Shown: positions 21,780-34,297 of the stretch, piece by piece
Position numbering within the stretch: the first letter of the stretch is position 1
Layout: each line of letters opens with the position of its first letter
DNA from: Takakia lepidozioides
Taxonomy: Eukaryota; Streptophyta; Takakiopsida; Takakiales; Takakiaceae
NCBI GenBank assembly: GCA_030704615.1
Contig: CM060734.1
Coordinates: 18,850,001 to 18,910,000 of the forward strand
Length of the DNA: 60,000 bases
Direction: 5' to 3'
Translations under genes and position numbers: made by a program
Notes under the pieces: generated by a model
Seen by the model: the letters and a program-made list of their open reading frames with translations, nothing else
Databases searched by the model: none
Told to the model about the DNA's origin: nothing

Positions 21780-24700
21780 ACGCGCTCACGTGACCAAGCT
21801 CACGCCGAGGCATCCCCCTCCCCTCAGTAAGCAGGTCTTGGTATATGCAGAAGAGCACGGACCTACCCCTGGGGGGTTTCCCCTCATAAACATACGCACA
21901 TCTCACTTTCCAAAGGTTCCACAAAGTTAGAGCCCTAAGGCTGGCCCATACAGGGGAAGCAGAATGCATGTGAGCAGGCAGGAAATTCAGCATGAGCAGA
22001 GAGTGTGGGGGGGGGGGGGGGGGGGGATGGGAAAGACTCCCAATTGGCGTAAAAATTCAGATCAGCTCGCCAAACTCTGGCAGGGAAGGGGCAGTCTACC
22101 AGACAATGCTCTATGGACTCTGGCTGGGTCATGCACAAACAACAGTTAGCATTGTTGTTGAGAGCCCTAGCATTTACTGGAAGAATTCTATGAGCCAGTT
22201 TCCACAAAAATGCAGAGATTTTAGCAGCCCTTTGTTTCTTCCATATATCCTTCCATATCGAATCCCCAATCACCATGCGTCAAATTCAGATGCCTCCATT
22301 TTTCACTCCATCTAGAAAAGAAGGATGTAGTTGGCCTCAAGAGGGAATAACCTAACTTGACCTTGTAAGCAAAGAAAGGGGAGTGGTTGTCGTCAGCCTA
22401 GCTCCACTCCCCTGGGTCAAAGTAAAGAGAAGCCAGGGAGTTCAGGAACCAGGTGAGGTCCGAATGCAAGGCCCATTGCATTTCCTGTCCTGCCGGGGGG
22501 GGTTGGGTTGGGGTTGCCCTTTCCATCCAACACTCTAATGGGATACAGGTGTTGCTTATGGATATCCAGCGAGCCCGTGATTCTCAAGCTTCCTTCACAA
22601 TCTGCCAAGAACGCGATTCCCGAGGCAATGTGGTCCTGCAGGGAGAGCACAAGCAGGGCTGTATTACCATTGCCGTTTGATGAAGCCATCCAGGCTGGCA
22701 GAGACCCCAAGTCTTCTCCAGATCTGAGCAAAGGGGACATGTAGTCCGGAAATGCCTGCAGCAAGGATGGCCAGGCTCTGGCACGTCTGGTACCCACCAA
22801 TTGTGCCGTTGTAGCTGCGGGCAAAAACTCATTGTGCTCCCAAGCAGCCCCCACTTGCGTGAAACCAGCAGATTCCCAGAAGCCCCACTTGGGTAGTGAC
22901 AACATCTCTGAGTTCATGATGGAATTCCAAAACAGGGGCTGTCTGAATGTTTCTGCGAAGCTTACCGGAGGTCTTTGGATCAGCTTGCCTTTTATGGACT
23001 GCCAAGCTGCCCAGATTGATTGCCAAGGACAGGATCCGAGCTGCACATTAGCATTTTTCCCTTGCACAATCCAACGCAAAGAGTGAGCCCAAAGGGGGGA
23101 AAAAGAGGGTATTGCCCCCATTAAATATGGCTGGATTAGCTTACTCCAGGGGCTATGTCGGTGATTGAGCTCTAGGAATCCACTTGGCCAGTAGGGCCTT
23201 TATTTGCGTCGCTGGGTCCAAAAGGCCCAGCCCTCCTTTTTTTTTCGGTTGACGGAGCTGCTCCCAGAAAATCAGAGCCCTTCTAACTTGGGAGTGCGAG
23301 GATGCACCCCATATGAAATTTCGTATGAGTGCTCTAATCTCCTTTACCATGATTTTTCCTGGATCCCATATAGCTGCAGAGAACCAGCAAGATGCGAGAA
23401 GCACCTGGTTTGCCACCAGTGCTCTTCCAGCAACGGATAGCATGGAGGAGCACCAATGTGCCAAAGATCTTTTCAGCCCAGAGATCACTTTTTGCATTCT
23501 ACTTTGTTGGGACAAGTCAAGTCCAATCTGGTGGCCCAACAGAGTGTGTGACTCCCCAGCCCCTAGCCATTGCAGCCCAATATCTTGCCCCCATGGATTA
23601 CAGTGAGTCGCAGCCTGACTATTCAAAAACTGAGAGGAGACCCATGGACTTCCTCCAGTTGATTCTCAAGCCTGAGCCTAGGCAAAAAACTTGCAAGGCT
23701 TGAAGAGCACGGTCGATGTTGTCACGGGTCGAATTGTCCAGCAGCAGGGATGTATCATCGGCATACATTGGGAGCTTAACCATTTCTGGCACATGGGTAG
23801 GTAAATGAAGGCCCACAATGTCATGTGTAGCCTCAAACAAATGTCCAAGTGAATCTGCAGCAATTAAGAATAGGAATGGTGCCAAGGGACATCCTTGCCT
23901 CACCGACCTAGAAATAGGAAAAGATTGGGATATCACTCCATTCACCATCACCCTACTAGAGATAGACTGCAATAGTATTCGAACCCAAGACATAAAGTGG
24001 CCTTCCAGACCCGATTTTTCTAAAGTAGCCAAGAGAAAAGTCCAGTCAATAGAATCAAAAGCTTTTTCAAAGTCAAGCATCGGGAAAACAAGTGGCTGGT
24101 TGTTCAAGGTGGCTCTGTGCAATGCCTCATGGGCCAAAAGAATGTTGTCCAATATCATATGGTCTTTGAGGAATCCAGTTTGCTCCTTTCTGATAATTTT
24201 CGGGAGCAAAGGTTGAATCCTCAAAGCTAAAGCCTTGGCAATGATTTTGTAAGAAAAATTGAGTAAGGTTATGGGGCGGTAGTTAGCCACTTGTCCCTTT
24301 CTCCTTTCTTGTAAATCACTGTGACAAGGCCCTCTGAAATCTGCGAGGGCATCGCTTGTTTGAGGAGGATGTCATTGGCCATGGCAAGAAAGTCATCCCC
24401 TATGGTTTGCCACAAAGCTTTAAACAATTCAGCAGGCAGCCCATCTAGACCTGGACTTTTGAAGGATGCCAAGGCGTCCGCTGCCTTTCCAAGCTCTTCC
24501 ATGGTGAAAGGTTCTGCCATCCTTATCTTGTCAGCAGCAGAGAGAGAGCATGGAATGTTTATGAGGAGAGCATTTCTTGCCTCTTCCACCAAGGGAGTAT
24601 GGTCTCTCTTTTGGAAGAGCTTCTGAAAAAGTCAGCAGCAATGCTGGACATCTTTTTCGGGACAGCAGTTGAAGTACCCGATGCATCACGCAGGGAGGGG

Positions 24701-25884
24701 ATCAGAATAGAAGCACGGCGTTGGGCTGCTTTAGCAAAAAAGTATTTTGTCATTTTTTCTCCCTTTAGTGACCAGTTGACGCCAGCCTTTATCCTAATGA
24801 ACTGCTCCCTTGAGTTTAACAACAGAGAGAGGTTTCTCTTTGCAGTTCTGTAAGAGATGAGGGTTTGGGGGTCATCCCTTCCCTCTTGCAGTTGAGATTG
24901 GCAAACAAGAAGACATTTAGTCAGGGCTTTCTCTCTTTTGGCAGATTCCTCAGCTTTCTTCCGGGACAGTTCCTAGCAAGTGCCTCTCAAAATCCAAAGC
25001 TTAGAGAGAAAAAAGAGGGTAGGGGAGGAGAAGGGGAGGTCAACAGAGGACCAAACCCTTTGGAGCGAGAGAATAACCTCTGGGTCTTTAAGTGTGGGGT
25101 TTAGTTTGAAAAAACCCCTAGCCTTGACTCTGGACCCAGGGGTGTGGAGATCTAGCTGGATATTAGAGTGGTCAAACCCTGGAGGAATTGGATAAATAGC
25201 TTTTCTCACAAACCAATTCAACAGATGAGCAGAGCAGTAAAACCTATCAAGCCGAGCAAGAGAGAGGTTGGGAGGCTCTCTATTTGAATCTTAGCTCACC
25301 TTATGCCGAGTGGGAAGCATCCAATAGACCGACTGCTAGACAGAGAGAGTCCCAGGCGTCTCTTTCGGCGGTAGATAGGCCATGGACATTAGAGCCAGAT
25401 CTGTCAGTGTCTAATTCAACCATATTGAAGTCACCTCCTACAATCCAGTGCTGGATATCCATATGTTGCAGCATCTTTAACCTTACAAGAGACCACAAGT
25501 CAATGCGCTCTTCTTCAGCGTTGGGAGCATACACATTTACCATGCCAACCTTCCCTACGGACTGACCCATATTCATGATGATAAGCTGAACACGACCCTG
25601 ACCCATATCTTAGCAAGAATACTAGGGCCCAACGAAGGAGAACCCAAGATCGTTGTCCCCCCTCTTGAGTCCACTACGCTGGGGTTCCAGAAAGCAGAGT
25701 TAACAAGCCACAAAGATGCACCCAGGGAAGCAATTTTAGCTGGGTCCAGCTTGTGTTCTTGCAAAAAAATTACAGAGGATCGATTGATAAGATTAGAGGC
25801 CCATAGTCTGATTCTCGCCCTTTTTGGAGCTGAGTGATCAGATCCAATGCCTCTTATGTTCCAGCTGGTTAGGGAGCAATTCAT
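21780..25884 (-). pseudogene. LINE ORF2: endonuclease, reverse transcriptase, zf-RVT
   Basis: The start MNCSLTSWNIRGIG (25884) is the APE endonuclease N-terminus, with FLQEHK (catalytic Glu) and GGDFNMV further on. RT follows: FKSPGLDGLPAELFK, then YRPITLLN, FEKAFDSIDW, RQGCPLAPFLF and catalytic YADD (~23765). The tail has the zinc motif CCLCMTQPESIEHCLVDC (~22090-22150) and ALTLWNLWKVRC. Frames change near 25300, 24980, 24590, 24280, 23620, 23140 and 21990, so it cannot make the full protein. A run of 20 G (22007-22026) encodes a proline run on the minus strand. Confidence 0.8.
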
Positions 25885-25989
25885 GGTACGTGTGGTAGCA
25901 GGCCCGCGGTGATCCCACGATTTGATGGCCAGGCAGGAAGGAACCTGAATTTGGTTCTTTTATCAAGGGGCTGAAGCATGTAGATCCAC

Positions 25990-28226
25990 TTAAAGCCAAC
26001 AGGGGGGGGATAAGCGGGATGTTCCACAAATACACTTGCCTAGACCTCTTCCTTTTGTTAACGCAATGTAATTCCATGAATTGGTTCCTGGTATCTTTGA
26101 ACATTGACAGATCTGCCAAGGTAAGATTCTTGGATAGAATTGAAGAGAGAAGGCCAACAGAGGTATCAGAAAGAAGAGAAAAAGAGACATCGTTCCATCC
26201 TGGCAGACCTTGTTTTCCATGGGTTGGTATTCCATGACCAGCATCCAGCCTCTTTTTAGATTGGTATTGTCTGGAACAAAGAAAAGAAGAGGAGTGTAAG
26301 CATGAGAAAGAGGAGCGTAAGCATGAGAAAACATGCTTACCGCAGGTGGCGAGTTTACAGTCTCCTCCGGCTGCATCGCCTCGGTGATGTTCTTGTGTGC
26401 CCCATTGGAGGAGAGCACCATGTCTGTGTTATTGTATATCACCAACTCCTTGTTGTTGATGGGCTCCATTCTCCTGCCTTCCTGCACTGCCTGCGTTGCC
26501 AAGCCTTAGAGCTTCTGCAAACTTGCCAGTTCTGCTACCATTCGAATACCTTCTTCCATGAATAGGGAGTTGCGTGCCCAGGCATTAGGGTCATTGACCC
26601 TACAAGACAAGCCAAATTTGTCCACCCATACCCCATTGATAGGCTTGTCCGAGGCCTGCCCCAAGTCGGTAGCATGGAAGATTGGGAGCACATGTATAAC
26701 CGCCAAATTGACAAGGGCATCGTTGTTCTCTACCATGATACCTATGTCATGAATGTGAGATAGAGATAGAGATATATGGGGGAAGAACTCCCTGAGGATC
26801 TGGCTGGTTAGGAAGAGAGTGATATCCTTCACACTTCCGACCCCCAAATCCTTGGCCAGGGGCTTAGAAACCCATGCAGAGCGGAAACCCTCCCCGTCCT
26901 CTGGCAAGCAAAAATTTGTGTAATCGTCAGAAAGGGTGTAAACCAAAGGAGTTTCACAATAGCTGCCCTATCTCGCGCATATGCTGATCCGGGGGCCCAT
27001 CCATTGAGAGGCTTTATGGTGAAAGTGTGCAGTTCCAGGAAAGCAATTGCTAGACTTGTGCTATCCAAAAATTGCAGCTCCTCCTCAGAGAAAGGAAAAA
27101 ATGCCCAAGCGTCCTTCACTCTGATAGGATGTAGATCATACGGGCGGTTTGGGTGTATCCATGACCCGGACTTCTCTCCTTTTCTCTTCCTTTTTTTAGA
27201 AGTCTGACCCTGATGAGGGACCTCAACGTCTACTTCCATGGTGACTGGAGCGTGAGTGGCCTGAGCAGCAGTCTTGTATGAGGAGCAAGCTACTTCTGTC
27301 TGTGGAAAGGGGTGCTTGGCGTCGTCGGAGGCGTTTTGTCTGTTGATTTTGGGACAGTTGGATTGCACATGACCTTCACCGTTGCAACCAAAGCAAATCG
27401 TGGAGATGAGCTCCTCGCGGATAGCTACCACGATGTATGAATCATCTAGCGTTGGCAACTTGATGGACGAGCCTATTGGCTTAGTTTCTGGCATCAGAAC
27501 AACCAACTTTGGCACGCCATTGTCTCTGGTGAAGTCAATGCAAGCAGCTTCTGTATCCACGCTTTTGATGGTATCTTGAATAGGCTCGAACACGTTCAAA
27601 GAGCCGATGAAAGTGCCGAAGTTGGCCCCTATTTCAGGGAGAGAAGAGAGATATATGGCAGGCAGGAAAGGGATTGCAATAACCCTCGGTTTCCAGAGCA
27701 CTCCTTGTTTGTGACCCCAGTCATGGGTCCAAGGGAAAATGAAAACCTTTGCTGCTGACATTTGTGTGTTGAACTTGAGAGCCGATTATGCTTCGGCTGA
27801 GTTGCAGAATAGAACCAAGTAGAAACCTCTGCCCATGGAAAGGCAGAAGTGCTGGTCGAGTCCTCCCTCCGCTCCAATGTGTTTCACGATCCACGTGCGG
27901 ATCCACTTCCTAGCTCTAAGCTTCCCAGGGAAGTAGAGGAGAATTCCTCTCTGAGTGAGTTTTTCCGCTTGCACCTTAAGCTTTTCCTTGTCAAGTGCTA
28001 ACACTGGCTGCTCATTGGTATCTTGTGGAATGGAGTCCTCCCATACCCCCTCATCTTCCGTGGAAGAGTGGTCAATGATCGGTGGAGTTGGGCCTTTGCC
28101 CAAGATTGAATCGCCCGTGCCATTGGAGGTAGAGTAGTTCTTAGTGATCCTGCCGCTTTCCTGGACTTGGCAAGCGCTTTCGCCTCCTTTGGACCCAGCG
28201 GAGGCAGCGGAGCCCGAAGGAATCAT
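25990..28226 (-). pseudogene. LINE ORF1 with zinc knuckle
   Basis: Starts at 28226. An N-terminal low-complexity region precedes a DUF4283-like segment (KWIRTWIVKHIG...FIFPWTHDWG), interrupted by an in-frame TAA at ~27786. A CCHC knuckle, CFGCNGEGHVQSNC, lies at ~27340-27395. The tail continues in other frames (26946-26506, 26502-25990). ORF1 products bind LINE RNA. Confidence 0.65.
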
Positions 28227-28929
28227 GTCAAAGCCGCGTTTGCAGTCAAGAAATTAAAGCTGAGCAGAGGCGAGCTCACTTCAGGTCAAGAGTTTAGGGG
28301 GTGATGATCACTTCTCTTCATCACCCAACCGCAATACAGGCAGGCGCGTTATGGAGGGCATTCCGGAGTACACCGCGCAGGCATTGCAACCTTGAACACA
28401 GCCAACAAAGAGACAAGTTTCTTGTAGACTTTTAGCTGGAGATAGCAAGGGACTTAATGAAATTACAGAGCAGTCAGAGGAGGCAGGTTTAGCATGGAGA
28501 ATGGGCTGTCAATGTTGCTTGCACGGGGAATCGCGCCGCAGCTTAGTGAAGACGGCCCATAATTGGAGGATTGGGAAGAGCTCCCGGATGTTAGATGGAA
28601 GAGAAAGGTTGCCCGGAGTAGAGAGAGAAGTGGAGGAGCTGGGGGAATGAGAAGAGTTCCGTTAGTTCGTTAGTTAGATTAGGGAATGGGGCAAGGCCCT
28701 AGAGACGTCGACGATGGTACTGAGAGCTTGCCTGTAGCTTCAGTACACATCAAAGTATATGGGGAGATGCGAGGAGGCCGAACGGGGGAGAGCTTGAGAA
28801 AAACTAAGTCCCCCGGCTCTCTCACCGCAACCTGCGGAGCCATCCTCCTTATCTTTAGTTATCCTGACCTCTTAGGTTCCTTTTTAATTAATTTGAGTAA
28901 AAGGGCCTCCGTCCCCCCCTTTTTTTTTT

Positions 28930-31074
28930 AAATAAATAAAATAAAAAGTATCAACAAATGAGACCTTTTCTTTTGGGGAAAAAAGGGACTGAGCCCGAAT
29001 AATTAAGAGGAGTGGAAAAAATAACCACTCAAAGCCGTGCCATGAGACTAGAATCTTATTTTGTTCTTAATGACTCTGATAAATTTATTTTGTTTATATT
29101 TTATCTTTCTAATTTCTAATCTCCGCTGTGGTATGGTTTCATGGTGGCTGGCCTGGGGATTGAATCTCTTATGGACGGCGGTTAATTTTCCCCCTCCTCT
29201 ATAAAGGGCCTGAATTGTGAGCTGTCGCGCCTTTTAAGGGGAAAAAAAAGAGAGCAAAGAAATCTCTATCACTGACTGCGCTTCATCTACAGAACTAACA
29301 ATTTGGCAGTGCGTGGCATGGGAGATGCATGGAGCTGTTGATGTGGACGTACTTCGAAGTCAACGTGATGTCGTAAAGTGTGGTACATGCTTCCTTCCAA
29401 ACATTCAACTCTTCCTCCCATTTTGCCTTGTCATCAGCGCTCTGGTCGATGTGCTCCCTGCAGTTTCCGAGCTCACATTCGGCAAAGGTATCACACCTCC
29501 GCTGCCTGCATCCGTTGTCAATATCTGCATTGTCCTCCACTGCAAAGCCATTGCTGCATCCTCCTCTAATATGTCACCTTCCGCGCTCATGTGCGTCACC
29601 ATCCCGTCATCCACGTAATAAGTAGGCCCGCCTTCACACAAACTGCCACACAAAGTGTCTGTGCACGATCGATTGTAAGCGGCAGCGTCCCTTGTGCTTC
29701 GCAAGTGTGCTCGATAGACAAGTTGAACAAATCGGTAGAAACGGAGTTGCTGTGTTATCATTCCATATCTCTTACATTTTCGCTAATCCCGAGCTGATCC
29801 GCAACAGATGTAGAGTACATGTTTGGCTTTCCAGAATTGGGGTACTTACGACCCCTTCCATATGTAGCGTTTCTCCACGTACAGCTTGTTTTTAATACAT
29901 ATTGGGTTGTGTGCGACTAGGCCCACCAGAAATGACAGGGGAATGCGCGTACCAAAATGCGGCCTCAATCCCCAAACCTGCTTGGTGGTGTATATTCTAT
30001 ATAAACCCTCAGAGTCGCCCACGTGCCCACCATGTCCCAACCATATGGGATAGTGGACCCCAGAGGAAGGGCTGGACAAGCTGCTCACCTTCCAAAACCC
30101 CCTGTACTTACATTCCTGTGGACCCCCCTTCCATTCCATATATATAGATAGCCCATGGTCTTCTTAGGGATGCAAGCATAGCAATCATCGCTGCCATCAT
30201 TTTCTTGCCTTTATCTTCCCATTCGTAGCAGACTGTGAGAACCCAGAAGAGATATCAGATTGTCATTGTCATACTAACCTGGAGTAGCACATCCCAAAAG
30301 CCTGGATGCACCACCGGACTGAACACCGCTGAACCGGAGCACTCACATGTAGGTGTCCAACAAGGGTGATGACTACTATGCACAGAGCAACCACCGAGGT
30401 TGGTGCTCTGTATGCAGAGGGTACATGACTTCGTCAGTCTCACCTGTAGACCTAATGGATAGAAACATTCTAATCATTCTAAGAACATTTTACAGCACAT
30501 GCTAATCAAGGAGTTGTGGAAGGAAACAATGAATTATCAAAAACTGATGAAGTTCAAAATGATAATTCCATAAACATCTCTATTCAAAAGCATACTGCCA
30601 CTTCCAAAAGATTTTTTTTGCTGTGAATAGCACTACTCCAATAACTGTCCCGGCTTGTACTACAGGAGGTCAGACCACAGAACCCATTGCACTGTGATGA
30701 TAATTCCATGACTGTTCTAGCTGGCATTTCGGTCAAGAACCAGGTCTTACAAGCAACTGACTCAACAAAAATCCTCAACTGGTCTTCTCATTATGATTGG
30801 GCATCCATTGCGTATTTGGGAAGGATACAAAACTGACTCTTCGATTACATAATTGAAACAAAATTGCCGTTGTTGTTGTCTGCATGGCCTGGATACCTCT
30901 ACTGTGAGGGAAAGTTGAAATGGTCCTCTGTATTCTCCTTAAATGGAGGGTTTCCGTACAAGATGAAGTTGCAATTGTTGTTCTGCATGGACCATTCAAC
31001 GCTTCCCGAAGTTGCTTGATTTGATTTGAATGTCACCTTCCAGTATGGAGGTCTGGAAGTCACTGTCCTCCTCA
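28930..31074. other. Spacer without a recognised gene
   Basis: 28915-28970 is an A/T homopolymer-rich patch. Minus-strand frames at 29295-29761 look coding-like in composition (VEDNADIDNGC...DDKAKWEEELNVWKEAC), but I recognise no family and they change frame. Nothing else stands out. Confidence 0.35.
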
Positions 31075-34000
31075 TCAACCGTACATTCCCCCCATGCCAC
31101 CCATGCCCGCAGGCATCTCGTGCTCTTCCTTGGAGAAGTCTGCCACCACTGCCTCGGTTGTTGTCATCAGTGATGACACACTGCATCCATGCACACCAAA
31201 TCACTAAAGATAATCGAAGCGAACACTTAATCAAGGCTTGTCCCACTTGATTCACATTACAGCTACCTTCAGCCGAAACTACCAACATCTCTGTTTACAG
31301 AAACTTAAAAGGTTTTTGGTCCTCCATAGTAATTTCCAAATGAACTGCCTGCAAGTCTGTTAGTACAAAACTGCTCTGAAGAAGGCCCCCAAGTAACAAG
31401 CACTTTTCATACCCTTTCACCACGCTTTTGGCAGCTTTCCAAATCATTCAAACCCACAACATCAGGTGGCTGGCTTATCCAGTGATTTGCTTCATAGCTG
31501 GTTTGGCCAACAACATTTGACATGTGATTTCCACACACGACCACTTAAAAAGGATGCCATGCCCGCATTCCTGGGTTATCTGTTGGACGCTTTCTTTCCA
31601 TTGGATGCTGTTGGACTGCTGTTCTATTGCACAACCATACACATAAGACAAAGTAAGGACAATCATAGACCTTTGGCAGCATCGTAGCCAATGTCAAGGT
31701 TAGATTGCTCTAAAAGCTTGCCCACCACCAATGCTCCTTCCACACCAGCATTTTGCGCTATTGTGTATGCTGGCATCTGCACCCCCACTGCATTATTGTG
31801 AGCCAACACAAACAAGTAGGTGTATTCACTATTCACAGCGCCGGTCAGTAAATAGTTCTTCAGAAATCTAATTAGAGTCTGACAAGCATCTTGGAGCCTT
31901 CAGATATGTAATATCAATGCTCAGCTTCAGCAGCTCTGCATAGTGGTCTACTGCAAGTACAGAGCTATTTCACTCTACAGACAACATAAAGCTTTGCCAA
32001 CAGTGCTTGGAACCACCAAAAGATCCTGATGATAGAATTGTGTCTGCCAATTGCACCTTGAGCACATTCTGGATAATTTGAACTCCAACTTTCTGATCAA
32101 AATTTGCAGTTTGGATCTTGTCAAGCTCTCGTGAAGCATACAAGAGAGCCACACCCCCACCTGTCATGCCGTATAGGACAAAATTTGTGAGCTCTTGGCT
32201 GAGCTTAATGCACAACTCCCTATTGTCTAGCGACATGAGAAGATTCCTGACAGCCTCTAGGGGAAGTGAAAGCACTATCAGATAGTCCAAATCTGTGTAA
32301 ACCATGCCATGCACACTCTTGCCAGAGAGACCTTGCATGAGGGCTAACGGGTACCCCTGCTGCACCTGTGGCTACTGCCCCACAAAGTTCATAACCATGA
32401 ATTTCTGATGCTTTTAACGGCTGCCTTGGTGGCATTTAAAGCATCTGTCACCACAATCTTTCTTCTCATTGACGTCCACTTCACTGGCACCTCCAATCTG
32501 CCAAGATAAACAACACCCCATTTTCTCTGCTGTCAAAGGGGACATTAAATCAGAATTTCTGAATATCTGGGTTTGCAACAGCTATGAGGCTTCTCAGGCA
32601 CTTGCTGGGAAGGATCATATCAATTAGGCAGTATTTTCTCCCATGCATGAGGAAAATGAACTTCATTAGCCATTCTAAGAAGGAAACATGATACTAGCAG
32701 CAAGAGGAAGAATGATTTACCTTGAGCACAGCTACAGCTCCTGAAAGCTTGCCAGACAATCCCTGTCGTAATCTGATGTGGCTGCATTGAGGGCTTCATG
32801 TATCTGCACACGATGGCACCATGTGCGTTACCATACCACTAACTTTGAAGCTCAAATATCCCTGAATCAATCCATCCTCATTAATCCCAAGCTGGTCAGA
32901 TACAGGAACACAGACCAGGCTGACAACCACATGAATTGCAACCAAAATTGTGGTTGTAGGTCATGCACACCTTAATTTTACCATTTCAATTGGGGTAGAT
33001 GATTTTATTTCTTTAATTTTTAATGCTCTGCAGCTTTTACAAAACTTTCCAACAAATAAATGTATGAGCACAATCCTGCCTTGAGGCTAGAGCAGGTACT
33101 CTATTGTACAGTCTCTGTATGATGGGTCATGAGTTCAATCGAGAAATTCTAGAAATTGGGTAGATTTGGAATCAGCTTGTCAACAGACTGTCACTGACAG
33201 GGGGGACCTCGGTTATGGACAACATTACAAATGTGTACCCGTGCCTGCTAACAAACAAACATCTAATGTGTGTCCAAGTGCAGATAGCATGGACTACATG
33301 AAGTGAGTGATTGCACAACGATAAAGAAGCAGTTTGCTGTACTCCAATGGCCAGAAATCCACAAGGAACTTTCACTGGTCATGAGTCTCCAACCAACATG
33401 AGTCTTGTATCCCCTATAGACCTTAAAAATATATGGGCATGCATTTGCAGCACTTGCCCTAATGGAAAGAGTGTACGTGCATACCTGCTCAGTGCGCTCC
33501 TCTATAAACTTCCTGTCACCCGCACCGTCCAAAACTAAGGTATCGTCTTTTAATACTGTCACATACACACTAACATGGATGACCGATTAAAAGTTAAGTC
33601 TAGTCTGCTAGCAAGGCATAAAAGATGAAAATGGTCCCATGGAGAATGCCACCACTTCCATGCAGCCGAACTCCTTTTTTAATATTTTTGGCATTATCTT
33701 TGGAAGGCACAACAAAATGAATGTTCCATGAAAGCCAAATCAAGTCATCAATATAAAATGACAGACAGCCACCAGAACAAGCAGGAATCGAATGCAAATG
33801 CTTGAACAGGTGCTCCAAGCAACCAACATTTCCACGAAAGTATGTGTTTCACCAATCAGAGAGACAAAGCCAGCCACGGACACTCCATATACCCTACAAA
33901 GGTCAGTGCACTGATAACTCGTGCAATCAAAGCCTTCACATATGAAGGCAGAAAGAAATTGCTGCAAGCCTGCATGAATATCAGAAGAATCAGATAGTGA

Positions 34001-34297
34001 CTCATGAAGGACGGTCACGGCAGACCCAAAAAGTGGGAGAGACCAACTGCACCTTCTCAAGCTTGAGGCCCAGGTCCTCCGTAATAAGCTGCGCCCAGAT
34101 TGGCAATAACACCTGATTACCGTCCAATGGAAGACCCTCGAAGCATGCTGACTGTGTGACTCACACATAAATAACCAACTACAACTACATGAACCTTAAC
34201 GTGATTAGCAGCATACCTCACCACCAGTCAAAACTGCAAGGTCCTGCACATTTCCTTTTCTGCTCTCGGCAAACCCAGGTGCCTTGATAGCACACAG
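31075..34297 (-). pseudogene. Mitochondrial-type HSP60 chaperonin, C-terminal part, decayed
   Basis: Exons in transcription order: 34297-34217 (CAIKAPGFAESRKGNVQDL..TGGE), ~34088-34000 (LITEDLGLKLEKVQL), 33569-33485 (VTVLKDDTLVLDGAGDRKFI), 32803-32721 (ALNAATSDYD..KLSGAVAVLK), 32499-32057 (GGGVALLYASRELDKIQT), 31776-31671 (MPAYTIAQNAGVEGALVVGK) and 31180-31075 ([11 protein letters not shown]...GMGGMYG stop). Most intron ends are good GT/AG sites. HSP60 folds proteins in the mitochondrial matrix. The N-terminal half and the exon before the last are missing. A ~230-bp foreign stretch separates KAAVK from GGGVAL, and frames change in three exons. The retained introns mark it as a duplicated gene, not a retrocopy. 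Confidence 0.85.

Larger units (their letters stand above)
21780..28690 (-). mobile_element. LINE (non-LTR retrotransposon), broken
   Basis: The element reads right to left. ORF1 (28226 to ~25990) has a CCHC knuckle. ORF2 (25884 to ~21780) has an APE-type endonuclease, RT and a C-terminal zf-RVT cysteine motif. The architecture fits the L1-like LINEs of plants. Both ORFs carry stops and frame changes. No target duplication or A-tail was found, so the ends are approximate; the 5' limit lies somewhere in 28230-28930. Confidence 0.8.

Noticed and set aside
33070-33160. tRNA-like stretch (GCTAGAGCAGG...GAGTTCAATCGAG)
   Set aside because: Box spacing is plausible but no cloverleaf can be drawn; probably an old SINE remnant or chance.
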